A stretch of 41,120 nucleotides of DNA, taken from assembly GCA_044337515.1 (NCBI GenBank), contig JBIINK010000019.1:1-41120 (forward strand). The letters are read 5' to 3'. The position numbers and the translations under genes were made by a program. Below the pieces are notes generated by a model. It made no database searches. It saw only the letters and a program-made list of their open reading frames with translations, and had not been told where the DNA came from. Positions 28,184-36,356 of this stretch are shown here, one piece after another (positions within the stretch are counted from its first letter, which is position 1; every line of letters begins with the position of its first letter). This DNA comes from CAJBVG01 sp044337515. GTDB taxonomy: Bacteria; Bacteroidota; Bacteroidia; Sphingobacteriales; Sphingobacteriaceae.

Positions 28184-30661
28184 TTATTTACTAGCACTTT
28201 TTTTCGGTGCAGCTTTTTTAGCGACCGATTTTTTCGGAGCAGCTTTTTTAGTTGCAGCCTTTTTTGGAGCAGCTTTCTTGGGAGCGGCCTTTTTAGGAGC
28301 TGCTTTCTTTGGTGCTGCTTTTTTAGCACTACCCTTTTTCAACTCTGCTAATGGTTCAACACCTCCAGCAATTTTAAAAATATCTTCGTAAGTCAGTGTA
28401 GTAGCTTCAGTTCCTTTCGGAATTTTAAGATTTAATTTTCCGTATTGAATATAAGGTCCCCAACGTCCGTTCAACACTTTTACCAATTCACTTTCTGGGT
28501 AAGCCTTAATTAATTTATTAGCATCTTTTTCACGCTTCGCTAATATTAACTCTACCGATCTTTCTAAGGTTACTGTATATGGATCGTCTTCTTTTGTTAG
28601 TGAAGTGAAAATACTATTATGTCTGATGTATGGCCCGAATCTTCCGATACCAATCGTTACATCTTTCTCTTCAAACTGTCCTAATTGCTTTGGCATTTTG
28701 AAAAGCTCTAGTGATTCGGCAAGGGTTAAGGTTTCTACCATTTGTCCCGGACGTAAACTTGCGAAACGAGGTTTCTCACCTGTTTCTTCATCGGCTTCGC
28801 CAATTTGTACGTAAGGTCCGTAACGTCCGATTTTTACAGAGATTGGTTTTTGCGTTTCAGGGTCTAATCCTAATTCACGAGTTGCATTTGCACGGTCGGC
28901 ATTTTCAATGGTATTTTCTACATCCTTATGGAAAGGTTTGTAGAAAGCCTCAATCATATTTGTCCACTCGGTTAAACCTTGTGCAATATCATCGAATTCT
29001 TTTTCTACCGTTGCAGTAAAATTATAATCTACAATATTTTGGAAATGTTGAACTAAAAAGTCATTTACTAAAGCACCAATATCCGATGGAAATAATTTCG
29101 ATTTCTCTACTCCTGTTTGTTCGGTTAAGGCTTCTTCTATAACTGCATTTGCTTTAATGGTAAGCACTCTGTAGATGCGTTGTTTCCCTTCACGATCTTC
29201 TTTTACAACGTAACCTCTGTTCTGTATAGTACCAATGGTTGGTGCGTACGTAGAAGGACGACCAATGCCTAACTCTTCTAATTTTTTTACTAAGCTTGCT
29301 TCTGTATAACGAGCGGGTGGACGAGAGAAACGCTCCATCGCTTTTAGGTTATCTAAATTTAAGGATTGTTTTTCTGCTAAGACAGGAAGCATTTTATTAT
29401 CTGCTTCATCATCGTTTAAGTTCGCATCATCTTCATCGTCGATCGACTCCATGTATACTTTCAAGAAGCCATCAAACTTTAACACTTCACCTTGAGCTGT
29501 TAATTCTTCAGGGCGAGTTGATATCGCAATCTTCGCAGTAGTTTTTTCAAATTGAGCTTCGCTCATTTGTGAGGCAATGGCACGCTTCCAGATTAATTCA
29601 TATAATCTTTTTTCAGCATTGTCTCCATCAACCGTGTGGCGGTCGAAGTATGTCGGACGAATAGCCTCGTGAGCTTCTTGTGCTCCGGCAGATTTCGTTT
29701 TGTATTTACGTACTTGATGATATTGATTTCCGTAAGCGCTTAAAATTTCTTTTTCGGCAGCTTGTAAAGCAGTATCCGATAAGTTCACCGAATCGGTACG
29801 CATGTAGGATATTTTACCCGACTCGTATAATTTTTGCGCAACGCTCATGGTTCTCGAAACGGAGAAACCTAGCTTACGACTTGCTTCTTGTTGTAAGGTT
29901 GATGTGGTGAAAGGTGCTGATGGAGAACGCTTCGCAGGCTTCACTTCTAGCGAACGAACACTGTAGCTAGCCGGAATACAATCTTGCAAGAACTTCTCTG
30001 CATCAGAAACTTTTGTAATACGAGAACTTAATTCTGCTTTGAACGCAGTCTTCTTAGTACCATCGGTATTAAACAAAGCCATTACTTTAAAACTGGCTTC
30101 GGCATTAAAATTATTAATCTCACGTTCGCGATCTACAATTAAACGTACAGCAACCGATTGTACTCGTCCAGCCGATAATGAAGGTTTTACTTTTCTCCAT
30201 AATACAGGAGATAATTCAAAACCTACCAAACGGTCTAATACACGACGAGCTTGTTGTGCGTAAACTAAATTATAATCAATGGTACGAGGATTTTCAATTG
30301 CTTTAACAATGGCAGGTTTCGTGATTTCATGAAAAACGATACGTTTTGTTTTCTTCTCATCCAGACCTAAAGTCTCGAATAAATGCCAAGATATTGCTTC
30401 TCCCTCACGGTCCTCATCGGATGCTAGCCAAACCATCTCTGCTTCTTTGGCTAATTTTTTTAATTCGGATACCAGGGCCTTCTTTTCGGCAGGTACCTCA
30501 TATTGCTGGGCAAATTTATTTTCAACATCAATGGCATTATTCCCCTTCACCAAATCGCGTATATGTCCATAGCTCGACTTCACCAAAAAGTCCTTCCCCA
30601 AATACCCCTCAATCGTTTTAGCCTTTGCTGGTGATTCTACTATTAATAAATTTTTTGCCAT
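28184..30661 (-). CDS. topA: DNA topoisomerase I with lysine/alanine-rich C-terminal tail
   Basis: An 825-residue type IA topoisomerase that relaxes negative supercoils. The Toprim domain starts LLIVESPAKAKTIEG (5-19) and continues with SDEDREGEA (81-89). The catalytic tyrosine is Y286 in SYMRTDS. RYTEASLVKKLEELGIGRPSTYA marks the central domain. The C-terminus has no CxxC zinc ribbons. It has GRYGPYVQ/GRFGPYIR/GRWGPYIQ-type repeats (topoisomerase C-terminal repeats) and then, from about residue 775, a tail of AAPKK units, which is probably an added DNA-binding arm. The same kind of repeat makes up the whole histone-like protein at 34360-34812. It is the first gene of the operon reaching to 22060. 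Confidence 0.96.
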   Translation of the reverse strand: MAKNLLIVESPAKAKTIEGYLGKDFLVKSSYGHIRDLVKGNNAIDVENKFAQQYEVPAEKKALVSELKKLAKEAEMVWLASDEDREGEAISWHLFETLGLDEKKTKRIVFHEITKPAIVKAIENPRTIDYNLVYAQQARRVLDRLVGFELSPVLWRKVKPSLSAGRVQSVAVRLIVDREREINNFNAEASFKVMALFNTDGTKKTAFKAELSSRITKVSDAEKFLQDCIPASYSVRSLEVKPAKRSPSAPFTTSTLQQEASRKLGFSVSRTMSVAQKLYESGKISYMRTDSVNLSDTALQAAEKEILSAYGNQYHQVRKYKTKSAGAQEAHEAIRPTYFDRHTVDGDNAEKRLYELIWKRAIASQMSEAQFEKTTAKIAISTRPEELTAQGEVLKFDGFLKVYMESIDDEDDANLNDDEADNKMLPVLAEKQSLNLDNLKAMERFSRPPARYTEASLVKKLEELGIGRPSTYAPTIGTIQNRGYVVKEDREGKQRIYRVLTIKANAVIEEALTEQTGVEKSKLFPSDIGALVNDFLVQHFQNIVDYNFTATVEKEFDDIAQGLTEWTNMIEAFYKPFHKDVENTIENADRANATRELGLDPETQKPISVKIGRYGPYVQIGEADEETGEKPRFASLRPGQMVETLTLAESLELFKMPKQLGQFEEKDVTIGIGRFGPYIRHNSIFTSLTKEDDPYTVTLERSVELILAKREKDANKLIKAYPESELVKVLNGRWGPYIQYGKLNLKIPKGTEATTLTYEDIFKIAGGVEPLAELKKGSAKKAAPKKAAPKKAAPKKAAPKKAATKKAAPKKSVAKKAAPKKSASK

Positions 30662-30791
30662 AATTTTTTCCCTAATCTATATATATTATCCCTAAACACA
30701 GAATGCAAATAAACATAAAGAATTGCCTAAGTGCAAATTAAGGGTCGCATTGATGCGCAATTGGTTAATTTAGAACATTCTATGAGGATGT

Positions 30792-30910
30792 GAGACACTG
30801 GTCATTGGACGCTGGACACTGGACTAGAGACATTGGACACTGGACATTGGACTAGAGATAATTTATACTTAATACATAATACTTAATACTTAATTTAGAA
30901 TTTAGAATTT
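30792..30910. repeat. Heptamer word array, 17 words in register
   Basis: Cut from 30792 in steps of seven, this stretch reads as words such as TGGACAC, TGGACAT, TGGACTA and GAGACAT (30792-30861). The array then changes without loss of register to TTAATAC/ATAATAC words and finally AGAATTT twice. The register is kept for 119 nt. It lies between ppx and the topA start (30661), about 130 bp upstream of topA. The TGGACAC part has a close relative at 38354-38444, and the TTAATAC part matches, in reverse complement, the words at 41097-41120. Confidence 0.85.
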
Positions 30911-30963
30911 ATTCCCGTGGCTTTGATTAAGAAGATGACGAAGTACAGGCTAAGCCTTGCCAA

Positions 30964-31083
30964 TTAGTGAATGTGCTAATTAGACAATGTGCTAATTTTA
31001 TTGGCACATTAGCATATTGGCTCATTGGCACATTGATTTATTGGCACATCAGCATACTAGCATACTAACACATCAGCATATTA
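30964..31083. repeat. Octamer word array with inverted left half, ending in the ppx stop codon
   Basis: Fifteen 8-nt words in exact register. The left words (TGTGCTAA, TTAGACAA) are in reverse orientation to the right ones (GCACATTA, GCATATTG, GCTCATTG, GCATACTA), so the region can fold into a long imperfect hairpin centred near 31000. The last word, GCATATTA (31076-31083), contains the TAA stop codon of ppx on the minus strand. Confidence 0.85.
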
Positions 31084-31959
31084 AACAAGCTTCGTTTCCA
31101 TCAAGTGCACAATAATACCATCTACCAAACCAACTTTAGGTACGTGGATAAGTTTGATACCTGCCCATTTTAATACCGATAAGTATATCTCACAAGCTGG
31201 AATAATAACGTCTGCACGATCTTGATTTAAATCTAGTATTTGAATTCTTTCTTTTAAAGAAAAAGAATTCAAGTGATTGTATAAGACTTTTAGTTTAGTG
31301 TATGACAAAGGAACACCTTCTTTTTCTTCCGATAAACGGTGAAGTTTATTGATGTTTCCACCTGTACCAATTCCAATTAATGGTTTCAAGTTTTTAGTAT
31401 TCACCTTAATCCATTCGCGTAAATTTTCCCATTCCGATTCGGTGTCTTTATTATCGAGCATACGAATAGTACCAATATTGAATGAATGAGAAGCTACTAC
31501 TTTATTGTCATTGAAAATTGATAATTCTGTACTACCACCACCTACATCAATATATAGATAATTGTTGCGGTGATCTAGGGTATCTTCAAAATGGGAAGAG
31601 TAAATCATTTTCGCTTCATTATTACCGGTGATGATTTCGATTTTAATGTTAGCAATATTTTTTATGTGCTTAATTACTTCATCACCATTTGTTGCTTCAC
31701 GCATAGCAGAAGTGGCGAAAGCCTTGTATTCAGTGACTTTGAACACATCCATTAAGTTTCTAAAAGCAACCATGGTTTGTGTAAGTTCCTTGATTTTTTT
31801 ATCAGATAATTTCTGATTCATAAAAGCATCATCACCCAAACGTAAAGGAATACGGAGTAAGGTGTCTTTCTTATATGAAAATCCATCTTCCGATTCTATT
31901 ATGTTTGCAATCAGTAATCGTACTGCATTTGACCCAATATCTATAGCTGCGTATCTCAT
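31081..31959 (-). CDS. ppx: Ppx/GppA-family phosphatase (exopolyphosphatase)
   Basis: A 292-residue protein of the actin-like ATPase superfamily that hydrolyses polyphosphate or (p)ppGpp. Visible motifs: phosphate-1-like AAIDIGSNAVRLLI at the start, ATSAMREATN (about 83), EIITGNNEA, the phosphate-2 loop YIDVGGGSTELS (about 134) and GIGTGGNINKL (about 197). It has only the two-lobe Ppx-GppA core and lacks the C-terminal HD-like domain of E. coli Ppx, which is normal for the short form. It lies downstream of ppk1 on the same strand with 221 bp between, which supports polyphosphate turnover as its role. The stop codon is part of an octamer array. Confidence 0.9.
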   Translation of the reverse strand: MRYAAIDIGSNAVRLLIANIIESEDGFSYKKDTLLRIPLRLGDDAFMNQKLSDKKIKELTQTMVAFRNLMDVFKVTEYKAFATSAMREATNGDEVIKHIKNIANIKIEIITGNNEAKMIYSSHFEDTLDHRNNYLYIDVGGGSTELSIFNDNKVVASHSFNIGTIRMLDNKDTESEWENLREWIKVNTKNLKPLIGIGTGGNINKLHRLSEEKEGVPLSYTKLKVLYNHLNSFSLKERIQILDLNQDRADVIIPACEIYLSVLKWAGIKLIHVPKVGLVDGIIVHLMETKLV

Positions 31960-31988
31960 TCCTTTGTGTTTCTTTCTTATCTGTTTTT

Positions 31989-32196
31989 GTTATTAGGTTA
32001 TTGTTATTGGGTTACTGGGTTATTAGGTTATTTCGATATTAAACTAACATATTAACCAAGTAACCCAATAACTTAATAACCCATTAACCCAATAACTTAA
32101 TAACTTAGTATCATAATAACCCAATAACTTAGTAACTTAGTAACCTAATAACCCAATTCCCAATTCCCAATTCCTAATTCCTAATTCTTAATTCTT
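31989..32196. repeat. Octamer array (inverted halves) switching to heptamers at the ppk1 stop
   Basis: From 32011 to 32154 there are eighteen 8-nt words in register, preceded by two more and one 6-nt word. Left words (GTTATTAG, GTTACTGG) are the inverse of right words (AATAACCC, AATAACTT, AGTAACTT), giving a long potential hairpin. At 32155 the array changes to 7-nt words (AATTCCC twice, AATTCCT twice, AATTCTT twice) that run through the ppk1 stop codon into its last codons. It fills nearly all of the ppk1-ppx gap and ends 29 nt before the ppx ATG. Confidence 0.85.
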
Positions 32197-34247
32197 AATT
32201 TCAAAAAGGTTTCCAACTGCGAACGATGTGCAATTTCATCATTATTCACGTAAGCATTGTTTTGTTCTTTATTAATAATTCTAGCTTTTGTATTATCTGC
32301 CCATTGCAAAATAAGAATATCTTTAATTTCTTTCTTTACTTTCAAATCATAAATCGGCACTGCCACTTCAACACGCATGTCTAAGTTGCGCAACATTAAA
32401 TCGGCCGATGAAATAAACATTAATTCTTTTCCAGCATTTCCGAAACAGAAAACGCGAGCATGTTCTAGGAAACGGTCGATAATACTAATGACTTGAATGT
32501 TTTCACTCACATTTTTTCTACCCGGTACTAAGCAGCAAATTCCACGTACTATAATTTTTATTTTTACTCCAGCATTTGAAGCTTCGTAAAGTAATCTGAT
32601 AATTTTTTCGTCAGAAAGACTGTTTAACTTTAGGAATATTGATGCTTTCTTACCTTGCTTCGCATGGTGAATTTCTTTCTTAATGTGTTTCTCTATTTGC
32701 GCACGTAAGTTAATCGGAGAAACTAAAATATTAGCATACGTTCCTGAGATCGTACCTCTTTCTAAGTGTTCAAACACTTTATGTAATTCGTGAGTAATTT
32801 TTTTATTGGCTGTAAACAGCGAATGATCGGCGTAAAGTCTAGCCGTTTTTTCGTTATAGTTACCTGTGCCAATATTTGCAAAGTGAGTGGTTATTCCTTT
32901 GTCCTTACGAGTTACTAAACAAATTTTCGAGTGGATTTTCATGTTAGGAACACTGTGCAATACTTTCACACCCTCATCCATTAACTTTTCTGTCCAGTTG
33001 ATATTATTTTGCTCATCAAAACGAGCTTTTAATTCGAGTACTACCACCACACGCTTTCCATTTCTGGCAGCATTTATTAACGCATTGGCAATCATCGATT
33101 CTTTTGCAACACGATATAAGGTAATTTTTATACTTTCTACCTTTGGGTCGATTGCTGCTTCTCTTAAAAACTGAATGATGTAATCGAATTTTTGATAAGG
33201 CAAATGAATAACACGATCTGCTTTAGAGATGGCTGTTAAAATACTATTCGATTGGTTAAACGATTCAATATCTAAAGGTACGAGAGGAGAAAAATTAAGT
33301 TTGGGTAAGTTCAAACTTGGAAACGACATAAAATCTTTGAAGTTATGGTATCTCCCACCCGGTATTAAATTGTCGAGTGATAAGTGTTGTTTAGTTTTTA
33401 AAAACCTCAAGATATCTCTTGGCATGGCTTGATCGTATACAAAACGTACTGGTTTACCACGTTTGCGTTGCTTTAAGCTTTTCGTAAAAGAATCTAAAAG
33501 ATTTAATTGCAAATCATTTAAGTCGAAATCAATTTCGGCATCACGAGTTAACTTGATGGTATAGGCTTCGTATGACTTAAAGTTGAAAATATGAAATACG
33601 TCTTCTAAGCAATAACGAATAACATCGTCCAATAGGATGATGTACTTTAAATTATTGGTTTCTGGTAATACTAAAAAACGGGAATGAATATCGGTAGGAA
33701 GCTCAATTAATGCTAATTTGTGTTTTAATGGCTCATCCTGATTAAATAGTTTTACGACAAAATAGATAGAACGATCCTTTAAAAATGGAAAAGGCTTATC
33801 CTTATCGATCATAATTGGCACTAGCGTAGGAAGAATTTTATCTCTAAAGTAGTTTTTAACAAACTGACCTCTTGAAACGTTTAATTGGTTTTCATTTAAA
33901 ATGAAGACCTTTTCATCAGCTAATTCTTTTAAAAGCACATTGCTGTACAAATCCTCAAACTTATGCTGTTGCTTTAAAACAATATTTTTAATCTGCTTTA
34001 AAACCTTTTCTGGGTTATATAGAATTCTAGCTTTATCCTTTTTATCGACGGCAAGCATACGAGTAACCGAAGCAACACGCACTCTAAAGAACTCATCTAG
34101 GTTGTTGGAAAAGATACCCATGAAGCGTAAACGCTCAAAAAGTGGGACTGTAGTATCGTGAGCCTCTTGCAATACTCGATCATTAAAGAGTAGCCAACTG
34201 ATTTCACGATTTATAAAAGGAAGCTTTGTAGGTGCTTTTAGAGGCAT
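32181..34247 (-). CDS. ppk1: Polyphosphate kinase 1
   Basis: A 688-residue enzyme that reversibly makes polyphosphate from ATP. The N-terminal domain begins with NREISWLLFNDRVLQEA, followed by the FSNNLDEFFRVRVA head region. The catalytic phospholipase-D-like domains hold H439 (NMKIHSKICLV), the autophosphorylated histidine, and H596 (LEHARVF), at almost the same numbering as in the E. coli enzyme. THFANIGTGNYNEKTARLYAD and SSADLMLRNLDMRVEVAVP are family signatures. The last residues (LRIKN) and the TAG stop are encoded by a heptamer word array, so the native C-terminus has probably been altered slightly by the repeat. Length and motifs are otherwise complete. Confidence 0.97.
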   Translation of the reverse strand: MPLKAPTKLPFINREISWLLFNDRVLQEAHDTTVPLFERLRFMGIFSNNLDEFFRVRVASVTRMLAVDKKDKARILYNPEKVLKQIKNIVLKQQHKFEDLYSNVLLKELADEKVFILNENQLNVSRGQFVKNYFRDKILPTLVPIMIDKDKPFPFLKDRSIYFVVKLFNQDEPLKHKLALIELPTDIHSRFLVLPETNNLKYIILLDDVIRYCLEDVFHIFNFKSYEAYTIKLTRDAEIDFDLNDLQLNLLDSFTKSLKQRKRGKPVRFVYDQAMPRDILRFLKTKQHLSLDNLIPGGRYHNFKDFMSFPSLNLPKLNFSPLVPLDIESFNQSNSILTAISKADRVIHLPYQKFDYIIQFLREAAIDPKVESIKITLYRVAKESMIANALINAARNGKRVVVVLELKARFDEQNNINWTEKLMDEGVKVLHSVPNMKIHSKICLVTRKDKGITTHFANIGTGNYNEKTARLYADHSLFTANKKITHELHKVFEHLERGTISGTYANILVSPINLRAQIEKHIKKEIHHAKQGKKASIFLKLNSLSDEKIIRLLYEASNAGVKIKIIVRGICCLVPGRKNVSENIQVISIIDRFLEHARVFCFGNAGKELMFISSADLMLRNLDMRVEVAVPIYDLKVKKEIKDILILQWADNTKARIINKEQNNAYVNNDEIAHRSQLETFLKLRIKN

Positions 34248-34271
34248 TTTTTCAATAGGTACTTAATAAAC

Positions 34272-34307
34272 AAAAATAGCCCTGATACTTAAATCAGAGC
34301 TATTTTT
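34272..34307 (-). terminator. Intrinsic terminator after the histone-like gene
   Basis: The arms 34272-34286 and 34293-34307 pair over 15 positions with one mismatch around a 6-nt loop, and A/T runs at the ends give a U tract on either strand. It is 53 nt past the histone-like stop and 25 nt before the ppk1 ATG, so it probably separates these two transcripts at least partly. Confidence 0.75.
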
Positions 34308-34359
34308 AATGTTACTAAAGTGTTAAATAATTGTTAACACTCGCATATTTAACGATAAA

Positions 34360-34812
34360 TTATTTCATATCGCCTGAAGAAGCTGGTTTAGCTGCTTTTT
34401 TAGAAGCTGCTTTTTTAGCTACTTTTTTTTTTGGAGCTGCTTTTTTAGCTGCTGCTTTCTTAGGAGCTGCTTTCTTAGCTACTTTTTTAGCTGCTGCTTT
34501 CTTAGGAGCTGCTTTTTTAGCTGCTTTCTTAGGAGCTGCTTTTTTAGCTACTTTTTTAGCAACTGCTTTTTTAGGAGCTGCTTTTTTAGCTGCTTTCTTA
34601 GCTGCTTTCTTAGGAGCTGCCTTTTTTACAACTTTCTTAGCTACTGCTTTTTTAGCTGCTGCTTTCTTAGGAGCTGCTTTTTTAACAACTTTCTTAGCTA
34701 CTGCTTTTTTAGCTGCTGCTTTTTTAGGAGCTGCTTTCTTTGCTACTTTCTTAGCAGCTGGTTTTTTAGCAGCAACTTTTTTCTTAGCTGGTGCTTTTTT
34801 TGCTTTTTCCAT
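34360..34812 (-). CDS. Histone-H1-like lysine/alanine-rich nucleoid protein
   Basis: 150 residues made almost wholly of Lys, Ala, Pro and Val in units such as AAPKKAAAKKA and VAKKVVKKAAPKK, starting MEKAKKAPAKKK and ending SSGDMK. Proteins of this kind (histone H1-like, HC1/HC2-like or AlgP-like tails) are disordered, bind DNA by charge and compact the nucleoid. The DNA is itself repetitive, so slippage could change the length. The stop is TAA at the array end and a terminator hairpin follows. The same unit forms the tail of TopA in this window. It is directly upstream of ppk1 on the same strand, and highly charged Lys-rich chains are known to bind polyphosphate. Confidence 0.85.
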   Translation of the reverse strand: MEKAKKAPAKKKVAAKKPAAKKVAKKAAPKKAAAKKAVAKKVVKKAAPKKAAAKKAVAKKVVKKAAPKKAAKKAAKKAAPKKAVAKKVAKKAAPKKAAKKAAPKKAAAKKVAKKAAPKKAAAKKAAPKKKVAKKAASKKAAKPASSGDMK

Positions 34813-35020
34813 GTTTTTTTGTTTTAAAGTTTAAAAATTAATTTTTGGTTTTTTGATGATTTATCTTTTAACTTGTCGATCTCACATCGATAAAATATTT
34901 TTTTTCAAAGAACCAGTTGTTGAAAAGGTGTTGATTTGTTTATTTTGAATCAACATATTTTCCTTATACAAATTTAAAATTATTTATTTAATAAACCAAG
35001 TTTAAAAAAAAGTTATCAAC

Positions 35021-35512
35021 ATGCCAACATTCGACATCGTCAGCAAGGTAGATTTACAACTACTCGACAACGCGATTAACAACGCAAAAAAAGAAATTTT
35101 AAATCGTTATGATTTCAACGGATCGAAGACAGAAATTGATCTCGATAAAAAATTAAATATAATTCACATACTCACGGAAAGCGAGATGTACATTAGTTCT
35201 ATAGAGGATGCCATCATTACAAGAGCGATGAAACAACAGATCGATCCGAAGTGTTTCGACTTTGGAAAAGAGCATCAAGCATCAGGAAATATGTTGCGCA
35301 AAGAAGTGAAAATAAAAGAGGGAATTGACAAGGAATTAGCGAAGCAAATTGTCAAGAAAATAAAAGACTCAAAACTGAAAGTTGAGGCTCAAATTCAGAA
35401 TGATCAGCTCAGAGTGACTGCAAAAAAGATAGATGACCTCCAATCGGTGATCCAATTATTGCGTGGTGAAACCTTCGAACAAGCACTACAATTTATCAAT
35501 ATGCGAGCTTAA
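35021..35512 (+). CDS. yajQ: YajQ-family nucleotide-binding protein
   Basis: 163 residues, full length for the family. The N-terminus MPTFDIVSKVDLQLLDNAINNAKKE and the NRYDFNGSKTEID segment are diagnostic; two ferredoxin-like folds are expected. Family members bind cyclic di-GMP or other nucleotides and RNA in some bacteria, so the exact ligand here is open. It is transcribed divergently from the histone-like gene (208 bp apart) and ends 2 nt before the stop of the convergent barrel gene. Confidence 0.93.
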   Translation: MPTFDIVSKVDLQLLDNAINNAKKEILNRYDFNGSKTEIDLDKKLNIIHILTESEMYISSIEDAIITRAMKQQIDPKCFDFGKEHQASGNMLRKEVKIKEGIDKELAKQIVKKIKDSKLKVEAQIQNDQLRVTAKKIDDLQSVIQLLRGETFEQALQFINMRA

Positions 35513-35514
35513 TT

Positions 35515-36054
35515 TTATAATCCAAAACTTAATCCAACTCTAATAATTGGATTCGAATACCGTGTGTATATAGTTTCTGTTAGGTTGTATAATACCATTA
35601 AATCAATCGTAGAATTTGCTGATATGTATTGTCGGTATCCTCCACCTACAAGCGTAGTCCCAATCGTTCTACGCCCAGTTCCATCAGGCAGTCCAAGGGT
35701 ATTGTACTTTATATACTCTAGATTTAACGATTCATATTCACTGTGTAAAATCAAAAATTCATTCAACTGAAATGTAGCGTATACTCTTGCACCATAGTTA
35801 TTGAATTTGAAATCTAATGGTGTTATTTTTATTCTATAGAATTGATAAATCACTCCTGTACCTATAGTCAATCGTTCGGTAAATTTATATCCAACACTTG
35901 GAGAAATGCCAATTAACGTTTCGTAATTAGAAAAACTTGCACCAAAGTTTCCACCAAATACTAATCGATCAGTAGAAAATCCCGACTGCGCTTTTGTGCT
36001 ATCAGAAAAAAAACAACTGATAAGTAGGGCAATTACGATAATGTATTTTTTCAT
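35515..36054 (-). CDS. Putative outer-membrane beta-barrel protein
   Basis: 179 residues. A clear signal peptide (MKKYIIVIALLISCFFSDSTKAQ) is followed by alternating hydrophobic/polar strands rich in Tyr, Gly and Phe, for example TERLTIGTGVIYQFYRI and ARVYATFQLNEFLILHSEYE, ending GLSFGL. This is the pattern of small 8-stranded outer-membrane barrels in Bacteroidota. No specific function or ligand can be assigned. It is convergent with yajQ, the stops being 2 nt apart, and its upstream region carries a pair of GC-rich palindromes. Confidence 0.75.
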   Translation of the reverse strand: MKKYIIVIALLISCFFSDSTKAQSGFSTDRLVFGGNFGASFSNYETLIGISPSVGYKFTERLTIGTGVIYQFYRIKITPLDFKFNNYGARVYATFQLNEFLILHSEYESLNLEYIKYNTLGLPDGTGRRTIGTTLVGGGYRQYISANSTIDLMVLYNLTETIYTRYSNPIIRVGLSFGL

Positions 36055-36081
36055 TTTTTATTGTATTATGTAAAATGTACC

Positions 36082-36145
36082 GTTCGCTGGAGCGTCCTCG
36101 CTCCAGCATTTTAATTATTGTCGGAGCGAGGACGCTCCGACGAAC
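36082..36145. repeat. Pair of REP-like palindromes in opposite orientation
   Basis: 36086-36107 and 36120-36141 are each hairpins with cores GGAGCGTCCTCGCTCC and its exact reverse complement. GTTCG at 36082 and CGAAC at 36141 close the whole as a larger inverted repeat. It is strongly GC-rich in an AT-rich gap upstream of the barrel gene. The family is different from that at 21902-22020. Confidence 0.8.
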
Positions 36146-36167
36146 ACAATTTAAAGCGGATTAACCA

Positions 36168-36286
36168 AAATTCCTATATCTAATTTCTAAATTCTAATAT
36201 CTAAATTCTAATCCATAACTCATAACTCACAATTCATAACTCACAATTCACAACTCACAATTCACAATTCAAAATTCAAAATTCAA
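36168..36286. repeat. Heptamer word array, 17 words in register
   Basis: From 36168 the sequence divides into 7-nt words: AAATTCT/AATATCT types at the left, then AACTCAT, AACTCAC and AATTCAC alternating, and AATTCAA three times at the right end. There is no insertion or deletion in 119 nt. The array abuts the T tract of the hsp20 terminator, so on the minus strand it begins where transcription of hsp20 should end. Confidence 0.85.
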
Positions 36287-36320
36287 AAAAAACGGCATGT
36301 ACATTTCTGTACACACCGTT
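36285..36320 (-). terminator. Intrinsic terminator of the hsp20 gene
   Basis: The arms 36291-36303 and 36308-36320 pair (AACGG...CCGTT) with two mismatches around a 4-nt loop. On the minus strand they are followed by eight T residues. The hairpin is 36 nt past the hsp20 stop codon, a classic rho-independent layout. Confidence 0.85.
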
Positions 36321-36356
36321 ACCTAACCTAACCTAACTATATAAACTAAACCTATA

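Noticed and set aside
28173..28391. Plus-strand frame FFGAAFLGAAF
   Set aside because: Antisense image of the TopA AAPKK tail.
34331..34834. Plus-strand 167-codon frame with AAFLGAAFLA repeats, resembling a membrane protein
   Set aside because: It is the exact mirror of the lysine/alanine-rich gene on the minus strand, which has a sensible start, stop and terminator.
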